Shown here piece after piece: positions 1 through 13,800 of a stretch of DNA of 64,000 bases. Position numbers and translations under genes: made by a program. Each line of letters opens with the position of its first letter. The first letter of the stretch is position 1. The stretch comes from Archegozetes longisetosus (taxonomy: Eukaryota > Arthropoda > Arachnida > Sarcoptiformes > Trhypochthoniidae), in the NCBI GenBank assembly GCA_018873245.2, contig JAEMBT020000004.1, positions 11,092,652 to 11,156,651 on the forward strand, given 5' to 3'. Under the pieces are notes generated by a model that saw only the letters and a list, made by a program, of their open reading frames with translations, was not told the DNA's origin and searched no databases.

Positions 1-3000
1 TAGACATCAATCAAAACTGAAAGAAGGTGTGTATATTCGTAAGCGAATATTGCTATATAAATGAGCGTTTGCGAGCGTTAGAGTTATGAAAAAACCTTAA
101 TTTATTATCAACAGTCAAGATCGCAAAACTAAAGAAGAGACCGAAACTTATATATCCTATTTAGGTGCAAGTCTACGATCAATACAAAGTTGCTTAACTA
201 TAACCCGAATCAGATAAGTTATTGGTGTTCATCATCTACTCAAGAACCCATTGCCAGTTCTTTCTTTTCTACTTTCTTGTAATCAACTTCAGTGCAACTT
301 TACTGACAACTAGCAATTTCTTATGGACTACACTTCTACTTTATATCCAATTTGGCTGAATTGAGTTAAAGATTACAACTAATTTAGAGCATTAAGAAAT
401 GCTTGCAAATCAGTTTCTGATGTATTGAACAAATAATTTTCCCAAACAGATTGAGTCTCTATTCTCAATGATTAAATAGAGTGATAAGAACAGAGATTAA
501 ATCGGCTAAATAAGAGCTGATCCATTCTGGAAGACAAGTAGAGAAGTTTGAGTTATATTACTCTGAATGATAGGATTAAGTATCTTTTCTTCTCTGCAAT
601 AGTTGTGCGCCAATTGTTTCTTCTTTCTGATTCAAGATCTTATGATGGAATGAATGGTTCCCCTGTTTTTTCTCTAATGCGCCAAAATGATAAGGAGTTG
701 AACCAAAAGAAAACAACATAAAATGAGATCTGCAAGTAGTAGAAGAAGGCTAAAGAGATTTTTGTGTGTTTCGTGTGGTGTTCATTCTGTTAGGCATCGC
801 TGACTTTTTTTAGTTATAGTTAAACCGCATTTTCCATTACGAACCCGAAATGATCAAACTTTTAGGATGAAACGAGGATCTTATTCTTCAAACAATATTA
901 TAGATGTTTCTCTATTTTTCTTTTTAGCTCAAATATATTCTCTCTTTTTTCAAAAGCTTTTTAATGAAAACATCGATTAGTGTTACTGTTTCTGCCTGTT
1001 TTGATCGTCTTTTTCTCCTCAGGCTCAGTGTTAGATAAATTTCAAAATATCAGTGGAAAAAACTTGAGGCCTATCAAAATATAAGTGATCGCAAAGTTTG
1101 ACAACTTATTAATATGTTTAACATTTTGGTTGTTTCTAGTTTAATATATCGATCATAAAGACAGTGGCATAAATTTATATCGATAGGAGAGAAGGCTCTG
1201 CTGCTCAACATTGACGGAGTACTGACTTTTTTGCTTTATATGTACCGATATATTCAATTCTTGACTTGTTTATATTGATGCGTCGAATTAAGGAATAAGG
1301 AATGCCTCCTCTTTTATGGCATTAGGGAATTGAAAACTTAGACAAACTGAGCCCATTGTAAGCTTGAGGCTATACAGTTTTGCTGACACTCGCAATGATC
1401 GTTAGACTCTACCATCTCATGAAAGCCTAGAGACACTCTTTGCCAATAAAGTCAGAACTGTACATGAATAATATTATCGGTAGGCGAAACTAAGTCTACT
1501 TGCACTTCTAACTCAGAAGAAGCGTTCGCGCAAACAAATTTAGTGTTTTTCATATATCGATACCATTGAGTTATTAAACAATTGTTTTATTTCAATCGAA
1601 TGGTTTTCGGGGATAATTTGGAGCTCTGGTTATAACTAAATTATAACCTGAAGTATTTGATTACGTGCCTCAAATATGGAATCATACTCGAAGGTATTAT
1701 TTACAGCATTAATATTTAGATCGTAATTCGCGATAATGTGTTTGATAGCCTTTGAATAATTGCTTTTATCCGTTCTGTCATATCTTCGAATTAATACACA
1801 TTTGTTTGGAGCGACGCTTCAAATTACGAGTTAGTTCTTAACCGTGTTTTCCGCTCTAAGGCTTCAATCCTATTATCTTTGCATAAAGTTCTCTAAGGAT
1901 TTGAGGGCACATTAAATCGAAAAGAAACAGTAGCTCTAAGACAGTTGATATCATGTGTATTTCAGCCATTATTGTTGTTAACGATTGTCCATTTCGAATG
2001 ACTAGAAGTTCATTAATGTTGTTGTTGTTCTCGTTGTGTTTGGAAGTCAAAGTCAGTCAAGTGTGTGCATAATGCAGGAGAGCTTCAATTAGATTAAGTC
2101 CCCAAAGTTAAAATGACGCCATTGGCAGCCATTCCATGCCAGCTATTATTATGTTTCATGCGAGCAGTGGTTCGCACTAAATGAAAGTTCAGAAAATTGT
2201 CTAATGAGAAGAAATTTGGATGAGTTCGGTTAAGATGAGTTGTATCGAGCCCTAAAATTGAGACGGAACACAAGCTTGAAAATTTGGGAATCTAATTTGA
2301 GTGTGATTTTTCTTTACCAATACTCATGTATAATTAACTCTGATTGCGTTAAATGACTTAAATATAATTACATCGCCGCCCGTCGTGGGCTGTGGCAGAC
2401 AATTGATATTTGTGGATATGATGTTGGCGGCACAATAAAAGCTCTGAAGCAATTGATGTGTTGTGAAACGTTGCATCAATAATACTACACTAGTTTTTTG
2501 TTCTCTATTAACTTTAACACATGCGGATAAAAAAGTCTTAGTGAGAAAGCTTTAACATTGCACAAATTAGTGGTTACTGCCATCATAACAAATGTCAGAA
2601 GGAAACTGGAACTAATTTTCATCGTAAAGAACGTCACACTGTTTACCCGAAGGCTATTTTCTACTGATTGCAAACAAATCTAATCCAAATTTTTTTACTC
2701 TAATATAAGCTTTCAAACTAAAGTATCAGATTTGATAAATTGCAAGTCTATAAATTAAATGCAAATATCATCTTAATTAAGAGCTCCACAATTCCATTCA
2801 TTCCAGTACTTTCATAGCTAAGTACAAAACCAGATCAATTGGTTGTAAAATTGCACTCTTTTATTGGTAAATAAAAATTGATAAAATGGATATGAAGTCA
2901 AAACGCGAAGTCTCAGTTGAAAAGCTCTGTCAAAGCACATAAACTGGAATTATTGAGCATGTTTTGACGTGAATTTTCAATAAAATGAAAATTTAGTCAT

Positions 3001-6000
3001 TTGCCATATCAGTAAAGTTGCCTGAATCGAACTGAATCTTATCTTTAATGGCAAGTAAGAAGTAAAATTGGACAAAATATCATGTTTTCTATTTGATTGA
3101 GAAGTGCTATAAAAATAGTTGCAATAAATAACCCGTTCGTTTATAATGAAGATAAATGAATCAACTGACAAATTAAGAATAAATTAAGACTGAAATATGA
3201 ACTATACACAGCTTAAGAAATTATCATTTTGATGACCAGATTGGTAAACTTTAAATTTATTGTAGAATAGGTTCAGTGAACTGAGACTTATTTTGAAAAG
3301 ACGTAATCTTTTCAAAGTGGAATATATCAATAATTGGATGCAATCATGCTAAGTAAAAACATGATTAGCTTTAGTGCAATTTTATCTGCATTAGTGGTAT
3401 TTTGGCAAAAATTATGAACACTGCCAGAAGATATGTTAGTCTTAATTGGAGTTCAACAGATCAGTTACATATCTAATAAAAATAAGAATCTCATAACTGA
3501 ATATCCTTAATCGAGTTGATATGCAAAAATGTCACATCTTATGTCCTTATTCTCGAAAACTACATCAAACACAAGAAATTAATTCAGAACCACTCTATGA
3601 TTTACGCACATGAAACTCGAGTCTGATTTTAGGCTAACTATGTTTTGCAACTAAAGTATTACTCTTATTGAAGGCGTTATACTCATTGACTTATGAATTG
3701 AGTGGTTTGGCTTATATTGAATAATGTATTACTCGTTACAGTTTTTGATCAAAAGTAACAAACATAATATTTGATAACATAACATATTATATATGAAAGA
3801 AATTACTTTAGAAGGATGTGAATCACTCTTGTGTGTTATGAAATGTTAAGCTCTATTGAGACATCCATTTATTATGATTTAATAATATAGAGCCAGAAAT
3901 AAATTCAGATTAATGACAACAAATATGCAACTAATCGTTATATGAATTGCATTCAATTATTTAAAGGCTTTGCGAATAAAAATAAATGCTTTAATAGTAG
4001 ACACATTCCTAAAAGTGCTGTTTTGGATACTAATTAATGGCATCATTTTCTCAATAATAACAAGTGTTTCAGGTACTATATTGTCTAAAACTGCCTCATA
4101 TGTTAATTAAGAAATTTTTCAGAAACATATGTTATTTCAAACTTTGTACAAATTGAAGCTTTCCCATTCGAGCAATAACTTCACGGATTGTTAGCTTTTG
4201 TTCCGCATATTTTTCCCTCAAGTTGAGACAATAACTAAAATCATAGTTAATCTTTTAGCATAATCTTAGGAACATATATGACAGCAAATACTTAATAAAG
4301 TCCTGCATCGGAGTATGTCAAATATGCAAAAACATGGCGCAAAAGAGATAGTGAGACACTCGCGCGTCATATATCCATTTCAAATGACAGTCTAAGAGCT
4401 GACATCATTTGTAAGACATACCATACTGTCATATATGTATTATATGTATTATATATGTATTATATATATATGTATATGTTCAAAGATGACGACCATAAAC
4501 ATTGATAAAACTTCTTATGCGAAAAATACTAATTTTAGATTAAACTTTAATTTTAGACATCAGTAAAGAAATTATCATCACTTTAGTGCAACAGTGCATC
4601 AGTTTATACAACAAATCAGAACTTTGAGAGAGCGTTTAGCTAGAAAGCAATGAACAGATATTAGGGATTTATACGCTTTTCTTAGTTTGATATAAGCATT
4701 TTTCATCTGACAGTAAGAGTGAACGCATCTAAAAAGAGAAAACCAGAAAGAAGAGGGAGAGAAAAAATAAAAATATTTTATTAGCAATATATGCCATAAG
4801 TGTTTACTTCATATTCTGTTATGATTTAGTTTATTTATACTGATTTTCACTTTTTGGTAAATTTTGATGAAATGAACGATGATTGACTGATGCCATTACT
4901 ACTAAGTTATATTTAAGTTTGTAAAGTCGAGCACAAGTTTATCAAAAGAGAAGAGTTCAACATTTTAAAAAATGTTCAACCAACAATATTAAACTTTTTA
5001 GAAATTGTGGATGGCAGCTGTGCCTGAGCCTACAGTGCCATATTTAGAATGTTTTAGCAATAGTTTTTGGGGTGGTATGAAGTAATGGACCGTTTTTTGT
5101 GTTTTTTGCGTCTACTCTGGTAAGTGAAGGGCAAATGAACAGCTGCAAAGTGTTTGGTGTTAACACACCGGCATCTCAAGTACATGACTACTTGTTTGTT
5201 TTACATTTCATTTAAGCATTTACTTCAGTGATCACTCATCTCACGCACACAAACCTTATAATAATATCGGGTCTATATTTTATCTATAAGTTGGCAAAAG
5301 CTATCAGTCTTTGACGCTGAGAGACTGCCTGCCAATTGAGGTGAAAAAAGATGTAATGTCTTGCAAGTTATGTGAAAGTTGGGCCAATTTCATGACAAAC
5401 TCAAATTACTTATAGCCCCCGAGCAAAAATTACAAAACAGCGGGAAAAGTAAATTTCAGTCCAAGTAGTTATTTAGCGAAATTCGATCCCAAACTCGGTC
5501 TCTAATAACTAAGTTATTTATTGAGTCTACCTTTTTCTTAAAGCCATCCAAACCTTCAAACCATTTCCTTAAAAGTTATACAACACTGGAAACTGAAAGT
5601 TTGGCAAACTATATTTGGCAGAACCAGAACCAAAATTAAAGTTAGAAAACACACCCCTAGCTCACGAGTTTTTAAAGACATATTCGCATTTCTGTCATTC
5701 AAATGTTTCAAATTGATATTTGCAAAGTTGGACTTCTAGTCCACTTTTTTGTTCACAACAAAACTTTAATACATTCATGACTAAAATATGAATACGATAT
5801 CAGTTGAGAAACGCCTGACTTTGTTGCCAATACATCTCCCACTGAGAATTGAATAAAAAGAAGTTTGTGTTTCACGAAAAGTGTGCGATTGGGCGTCAAT
5901 CGAATCGCATCGTGAAAAGGCCACAAACTTTCTATCTATCATATCGTATTCCAAATATTGACATTAGAAGCAGTTGTAGCCGAAGGTGTTCCTAATTTGA

Positions 6001-9000
6001 GTTCCCGAACCAAATTGAAAGAACTTAGAATATTAAAAGCCAACGATAGAGTCTAATTGCGTATCGAAACTCGTTGCAATCTTCATATTATTTTTGACTC
6101 TCATAAGGATTAATAAACTATTATTTTCGATTCAGGTCTCACGTGCTCTATAAATAACACGATAAGAGACAATGCCTTCAGAGATTAGTTATTTTTAAAT
6201 TTGATATTGAGCTAAAGCTCGAATTTTGTCATCGAAATCATCAATTAATTATTTAGTAAAGGTTCAAAAGCATTAAAATGGAGAAATCGTGACAAAAAAA
6301 CTTGTAATTGAGGGATACGAAACTTCAAAGTGAATAACTCTTTATTCAACCAAATTTGTTCAGTTTGAGCGATGACATGAGCTGGCCTTTAGATATTTAT
6401 TGATTAAATTGTTATTTATTTTTTGAATTACATCTTAATTTGCGATGTCGTGTTAGAAGTATAGAAATAGTGGAATATTTGATTGCAAACAAAATCGCTT
6501 TAAGGCATAGAGAAAACGACAAAAGAAAAAATACCATATCATATGTCCACATGCAATGTGTCAAATGATATCTAGCATTAGATTACTCAATCATGACCTC
6601 TTAGAGGACACTATTATAGAGATTATTATAATAAATATATGAGTTGGTCATTTTCCGTATCGGATTTTCAATGAATCATTTGCCAGACCAAACCTGGTCT
6701 TATCGTACAAATCATGATCGACCACTTCAACTCATCGAACAATATACCTCTCAACCAATTTTCTATCGATTTCTTTTTATTGAACGTGTCGACTAAATGA
6801 GATTTCACTAACCAATTGTCTGAAAGTTAAGCATCACTTTTGATATGTTGATTGCAACTTAGTTTGACACGTGAGAAAAGGGTACTTAACAACAGCTAAG
6901 AAATAGAGAAATAAAGATTGAGTTACTTATTCTTAGTGTATAATGTACGAAGTCTCTCATAAATAAGTGGTTCGATTACATTTAAAGTTGAAGTTCATGT
7001 ATGTGTCACTTTGGAAATGACAAATAGGCACCTCTTGTTAAGTGTACGGACTGTAGGCCACATCGATTACTATGAGAAAGTTGAGCGATTTCACTGCGCG
7101 TAAAGTGTGCGGGTAATTGAATTGAGTTGAGAGGCCACACATGTAATTCTGACCTTAGATATGTTGCTTTGAAAAAATAATGGACAAAAATATCAATTAC
7201 TTTTAGCGACTTTTCCAAAATACTAGTCGAGCAGAGAGAAATCGAATAAATTTTCTTTCTTTTGTAGTAGAAAAGTATGTTTCTTACTGTTCAGATTCAT
7301 TGCTTTTTTCACGTGATTCGATGCCATTGTCAATTAAGTTTAAGTCTATGTTATCATCAAATCGTAAAAGGAGTAAAGTGACATTCCTTTACTTTTGAAG
7401 TTAAAGCTAAACTACTAGTGTCTTATCGAGTGATGTAAGGCAACTAATAATAAAAGTTCGGAACTGAAATGTTTCACAAAGTGTCTCGAACTGGCAAACT
7501 TGATAGCGACGTCAAATGTGACATCGAATAGATGGCAACTAGAGATAAATCTAACGCCTAAAATCTTAATTAAAACTATTTTTTTGAAAGCGCTGCAAAT
7601 GTAGTGTTGTTTATAGGGATATATTCTTATTTTAGCATTGATTTGCAAGTCTGCAAACATGTTTTGAGCATCAGTTATAGCTTTAAAGCAATCGATTTAA
7701 CGTTTAGAAGCGACGCATATATTTAGTGACAAATTCTGATAAATCACTTGTTTCGCTATAACTGCTGTCTTTTTACTGTACATTTGTCTCTGTACTTATA
7801 TTTAGTGAAAAATTTAGTCTACTTTTATCAGTAATTAACGACGATTAAGGATATCATATTTCCTGTCATACTGAACAAAATGCCAAACAAGTGTTCATAT
7901 TGTCTTCTTGTCTTCAGCACAACAGAGTAGAGGCAGGGAGAGAGAGACCTGAAACAGTACTAGTTGTTAGCTTTAAGACATTAATCTGAGTTTGGGGTCA
8001 TTCAGCTGTTTCTCTACTTATATTTGCACTAATAGTTATGGATGGAAGCAAGGAAAGACCAAATACATGCCAGTAGACTATTATGAATGGTTTCTTTTCA
8101 TTAAAACTCTGTTGGTTTACATTAGAACTAATGCCTCTTTTAACGCGTGTTTATTCATCATTTGCAAAAAGCGAGAAAAATAAGTCAATAGCAAAAAACC
8201 TCTCCTAAAGGCTTCCAAGTTAGAGATGAGCCAAGTTTCCAAACCAAACGTTAACAGAAACATATTTTATTTTATCAAAGAAAACCATTCATTTTTATGA
8301 GAACGCGCGAACAAATTGCGAACAATTTTCAGTTCACTTCTCAGAAGTAATGAACATTTTTCTCAATTGAAGATAACATTTACTCGACCCCATACTTGAC
8401 CCTTTTCTTTGGAAAAAAATCCCGAATATCGAAGAGTTATTCAGGATCTGGAACTAAAAATTGGCAAATAAGAAAAACTTGGCGATAAGGTTTTAGTGAT
8501 TATTTGGGAAATTTGAAGCCGTAAAAACGTTTTCTTGTTGAAACTTGTTCTATGAATTGAGTAGTTTTTGTTTAACATATTTATTACAAGTATAAAATTG
8601 ATTTAAGACTTGTAACTCTAGACAACAGTACAACTTTAATTTGGGGACATATTTTGCCTCCTTCTCGACGTCGTTTTACAATAGATCCCAACTATTTTGA
8701 AAGAATCACTTTTTATGTTCACATATACTGTCCTGACTTTTCATTTTACTATGAAATTTGATGCTCTAATGGATTCATTTGTATTCAGCCGATGATTGAC
8801 TTGAAAAAGAAAGAGAGGAAATACGAATCATTGTATTGTATTTTTGTTTCAATACTCCAGTGATTTGAAAAAAATTGGCTCAAGTATTATATTTCATAAG
8901 AGGCATAAAAATGTGACAAAACTTAAACATGTATTTGCATTAAATAATTAGTTTTAATATAAGGCGCTTTTAGTAATACTATCTCTCAGAGGGGATCCTT

Positions 9001-10668
9001 AATTAAAAGTTCAATTGAAACGCTTTTACGAGAAAAATACCAATGCTTTAGGCTTAATGTCGTTAATTATTTGAAGAAATATGACGAACTTTCGAAACGG
9101 CGTATTCAAACTTTTTTCAAAAAGCTAAAACTTTTATTCCTGAATCCATTATTCTTCTCACGTATCGATTGAGTTGAGTTATGGCCCTGTTCTAGCTTTT
9201 TATCGTTGTTAACATTTTAGCTCATGTATCAGAACTGTAAAGAGGATGGACGCCATCCAATAGACTCCTATTGAGTTGGATTTAATGATTTGATGTAACT
9301 AAAAAACCAAATAGGAGTAGTGTAGCCTTTGTTGCGAGTTAACTTTGAAGAAGATTCGATGTATTGTCTAGTTTTCGAGTTGAACTCAACTATTATTCCA
9401 GAACTTTTAGATTGATTTCTCACTGTTCACACGCATAGCGAGCACTCAATTGATTGAAGTTAAAGCCTTAAGCAGTGAAAGATAAAGTGTCTATTCTTAA
9501 ACATGATATCTTTTATCAGTTTCAACTTTGTTCGCGTGTATGCTATACAACCGCAGCCAAACTGGAACTGTTTGAGAAAAACTTCAACTCAAACTTTCTA
9601 TCGATTTCCAATATGTTGAAGTGTCAGTTCACTCAAGATATCCCGTGACCGATGCCTGTCATGCTAGGAAATAACTCCCGAACAGAGATATTCAGAGCCG
9701 TTTTCAATATAACCAAGTGTCAGAATAAGAAATGGTTATTTGGTTATTGAAAATAATTTTCTTTTTAATCCTCGACAAATGGGGTTTGAATTTGAAGTTT
9801 TATACTTCGGAGATGAGTTGATCGCGGAAGTCAAGGTTTTACGACTGAATGTATTTAACATAAATCTTAGTGTCATTTATGGCGACAACACTCAATGAAA
9901 GTGTAACCGCTATGGCCATCAACGTTAATCCTAACCAATAAGCCATTTAACTGTAAAAAGCAAAACCTAACACTATTTCTTTCAGACATCTAAGAATTGA
10001 CTCGCATTTCGAGAAAACGCCCGAATAGTATTTCACGAAATTTGTTTTCGCATTCAAATTGAGATATTTGTTGTCTAAGCAAAAGCTTTTCTTACACTTG
10101 ATGTCAGCTATAAATCCCAAAATTGGCACTTTGTGTATATCTGATAAGCTTAAGCAAAGAAGTCAATTGCTATGAGACAATTGTATGCATCAATCTTTCA
10201 TAAACTTGTTTCCTGATTGTCGAAAGACTGTCTTTCTCCAATATAACACGTTTGCCAGAAATCACACTCATTTAGAATGACTGATAGACTTGAATCGAAA
10301 TTGATTACAAGCCAATGTTCGGTCAAACTTTATTTTTCCAATTCTAATTTTTGCGATCTAATAAACATCTAACTTATTTCAAATTGATCACTTTTTTGAT
10401 TAATCAACTTTTTTGATAAATCGTGTTTGAGAAATGGGGCTCACAATTACCAGACTTGTCAATTTGATTTCGAATCTATAATTTTTAAAATATCAGCAAA
10501 TCTAACATAAGATTAGAAGAGGTGAATGTGATTGAATGGTACAGATGTTAGAGTTTGTGGTACATATCATGCAATCTCCGTTCGTCGCCATTCATGTTCC
10601 AATCCATTGAATAAAAACAGTAAACCTTTTTGGGGTGCAATAAAATTTTCAGTTCATCTTTTCCTTAC
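1..10668. other. gene-free stretch, probably large intron
   Basis: I recognise no exon here on either strand. Reading frames are short, low in complexity and without family resemblance. If the coding first exon at 10,669-10,726 (minus strand) is real, this whole segment would be its first intron, running out of the left edge of the window. The only distinct features are an AT-rich microsatellite near 4.43-4.48 kb and a small GC-richer patch near 2,370-2,420. No tRNA or rRNA was noticed. Confidence 0.5.
4431..4478. repeat. AT-rich TATG/TA microsatellite
   Basis: A short imperfect repeat built from ATATGTAT and TATATA units, sitting in gene-free DNA. It looks like ordinary simple-sequence DNA. 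Confidence 0.8.
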
Positions 10669-10726
10669 CTTCCATTCCTGGCTCGGCAGAAGAGATGCTG
10701 AACTGTCTTTCAGGAGTTGAGCTCAT
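10669..10726 (-). CDS. candidate first coding exon of an unidentified gene (partial)
   Basis: On the minus strand an ATG at 10,726 opens a 19-codon frame reading MSSTPERQFSISSAEPGME. It ends at 10,669 in a strong donor, AAG|GTAAGG, leaving one base of the next codon. The in-frame stop just before the ATG is consistent with a 5' UTR, and the frame is hydrophilic and unbiased. A TC tract lies about 100 bp upstream on the coding strand, a common setting for GAGA-type arthropod promoters. No continuing exon was recognised between here and position 1, so the rest of the gene would lie beyond a large intron outside the window. I do not recognise the protein. A chance ATG plus donor cannot be excluded. 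Confidence 0.4.
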
Positions 10727-10824
10727 ATTCTCGTAAAAGTGAGTCTCAACTCAACCAAAATACAGTTACTCGGAGTGAGAACAGAGCCGGAAACGCAAAG
10801 CTCTCTCATGCATGAAACCGCATC

Positions 10825-10826
<2 letters not shown>

Positions 10827-10863
<37 letters not shown>
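10827..10863. repeat. (GA)n microsatellite, possible GAGA element
   Basis: An uninterrupted GA dinucleotide run of 37 bp. Read on the minus strand it is a TC tract about 100 bp upstream of the candidate ATG at 10,726. Such tracts bind GAGA-factor-like proteins in some arthropods. Here that role is only an inference from position. Confidence 0.9.
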
Positions 10864-10864
<1 letters not shown>

Positions 10865-10869
10865 ACCAC

Positions 10870-13800
10870 ATCTACAGCAAAATTTTCTAAAAATACGAAG
10901 AAATTTAATATATTCGCGTGCATTTTGCACAGAATATTGCACTAAATTTTCTGTTTATTTAGATATGCACAAGAAGTTCTGCAAATAAGTTAATTTAACT
11001 GTTCCTACAAGACATCAATGGAGTCGTTAGTCTCAAAGCATTTAATTTCAAGTTTACTAATTTTTCTATTTTTGTTAATTGAAATACTGAAAAAATAGCA
11101 AACATTTTTATCAGAACTAATTCATTAGACACGAAGAGTGAGTACAGTGACTCCAATAAGTTACCAAAATTGCTATTATGCAAATCTTTCGTCTTTTTTT
11201 TACTAAATAACATGATTCGAAAAATTCGTTTTCAATTATGAAGAATTGGACTCGATAATCAATTTCTACACCATATAATCAATTTGAAACGGTTATCATA
11301 TGTATCTTGATATATTATTATAAAATTATGATGGAGTAGCGTTTAATAGATTTTTAATTTGGCAATTATAAGTCAGACTAAATTACTGGGCATTCGTTGA
11401 CTTGACTTTCGAGTGTGATTTGTTCGTAAACTATGAGAACATGTCATACACTAAGAATGAATGGATCTGCTTCATTTGAAATTAACATTTTTATTTATTT
11501 ATTAGAGAAAATACTTGCTATAAATTATAGAGTTTAGTATGAATCCATTTTTGAGTGGGAGTTAATGCCAATGTTTTCAAAATGTTTAATAGTTAAACAT
11601 TTGCCAACAGAGCACTGCTGTTCAGTCCTATTATGGAGTTCAATAGTATGAAAGAGTGGATTCTCCACATTCCGTACTGTTATTAAGATGACCGAACACA
11701 ACACCTACTCTTACATAATATCACACCTGCATTATAGCATCTCAACCGCCCTTTTCATCGTTGTCTAATGTCAAAACAAATAATACTAAAGCAAATGCAA
11801 CAAAGCCTCTATTCTTCGTATCGACTCGGTTATCATATGTATGCGCTTTATTGGATTTACTGCTATTGCATTAGAGGACAGACCAGTCGAATGTTCATAA
11901 GTTATGTTTGTTTATGCATTTCGACTGACTTTCAAAACAAAAGATGCGACTTTTCAAAAGTTTACAAGTTTATGCGCGAGAGAACAACAAAACCACTCAT
12001 TATTTAACTTCAAACTTGATATACTATTTGCCATTTACTCGTTGTCATAAAGTCTCGTAATCAGTGTCTGAATTCCTGGAATAAAAAGTACCGAAAAAGC
12101 TCATGAGAACTTCTAAACTTGATAAGAATAAACCAAAGACAAAATGCTCTATTAATCGAATTGGCGCAGATCTCTGTAAGAATTAGTAAGATTGAAATCC
12201 ATGATAATTTGATTTGCTAATGCATACCAAACCAATTACCAATTAATTACTGCCAATTGCCCTCAAACTTATATTTATTTTCCGATAGTCCTCAGTCTAA
12301 TCAAATAAGCTAAGAACAAACCCTGCTTTTGTACTAGTTCTCAATCATGAACTCATATTTGTTGGTTAAATCAAATATTCAAATGATTGTTTGGTGGTTT
12401 AAATATTCTGAATGGCATTCATTATATTTATCATCAAATTATATTTGATTATACTCTGAAGACTTTAGGCATTCAAAAATATAGGGAGTTTTCATTTTGA
12501 TGGAATTAAGCACTAATGAGAGATTTATGAATACCTTTCACTCTCCTAAATAGCATTCCCTCTCATCATAAAAGAATTTAATTCCTTAAGAAGCTGTCAA
12601 CAAGATTTCTTGAATCATACTTTGTGCAAAGAAAGGCACAATTGATGGATTGAATGTACTTTTAGATAACTTGCCGTATAATCTATTGAAGCTAACAATG
12701 GAATAGCGCTCTATAAATATCAATCACTAGCTATTGAAGCATTCATAAGGAAGCGCTTCATTATATTTGGCCAATCGTTACATTGTATTGTTAGTTAGTA
12801 TGAAAGACATAATGAGAACGATGTAATCAGTACTACTTTGCACAATAATATGCCTCATGATTAAAATAATATTATTCGTGTGAGATATTTCTCATACTGT
12901 TAGGTCTAGAATCTGTTTTCAGTCTGTTTTATATCATAGGTATTATGAAAATACCGTCAAGTGTTTAATTAATCCTTTGCACAAAGAACTCTTTTATCGA
13001 TTCAAAATCCCTAACATTTGTTTGTATACAGGTTTGACTTATCTCTCGTTTTAAATCACTCAAATTGGGTTTCTTTTGGATCTGGACTCGCATTAATTAT
13101 AAATTTCTGTAAACTGTTTTGATTGAAAGGCCTTATATTTTGATTGCATAAAGTTCTTAACGCTTAGTGCTGCTATATAGGAAAATTTTCAGTTTACTTT
13201 TTCATCATTCATCTTGTATGTCGCCTGTCACTCAATCGAAAATTTGTTTTCATCAAAGTTCAAAACTTTTGTTCATCGATCAAAGCATTATAATAATGGT
13301 AACAAGTTAACAATAAAGGTAGACATTAGCACTTTTGCCATTTCATTATGAACAACAAAAAAGGAAATTAACAAAATGAAGAGCAAGTTGAAAGAGATGC
13401 CAGTCTTATAAGAAATATTGAAGATTATTGGCACACGTCTTAAGCAAACATTGCTTCAATGATATAATGTGCGTTTCGTGCCTTAAGGTTGAATTACAAC
13501 TTTGCTCTCTCACAGCCGACTGATTTCTTAATATATAACTTATATATCTTTCATTACTTTTCATAAACTTTTGGACAGTCGCCTCAGGAACTATTGATTT
13601 GGCGAAGAAATCCGACTTATATTGAGTTATATTGTGCTGAATATAATGTAATGCATATAAGTTCATACTTAGAAAAATATATGTCTAATACAATAGTCCG
13701 CATGCAATCGTCTTTCATCAAAGTTACTAATGCATGCTTTGTATGTGTTTGTCAAAAGGGCAGTCAATTTTTCCTAAGAAATGCACGTCAAAATTGATAC

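Noticed and set aside
10739..10945. Frame across the GA repeat encoding an Arg-Glu run
   Set aside because: The run is a direct translation of the dinucleotide repeat; the rest has no support and the opposite strand offers a better exon.
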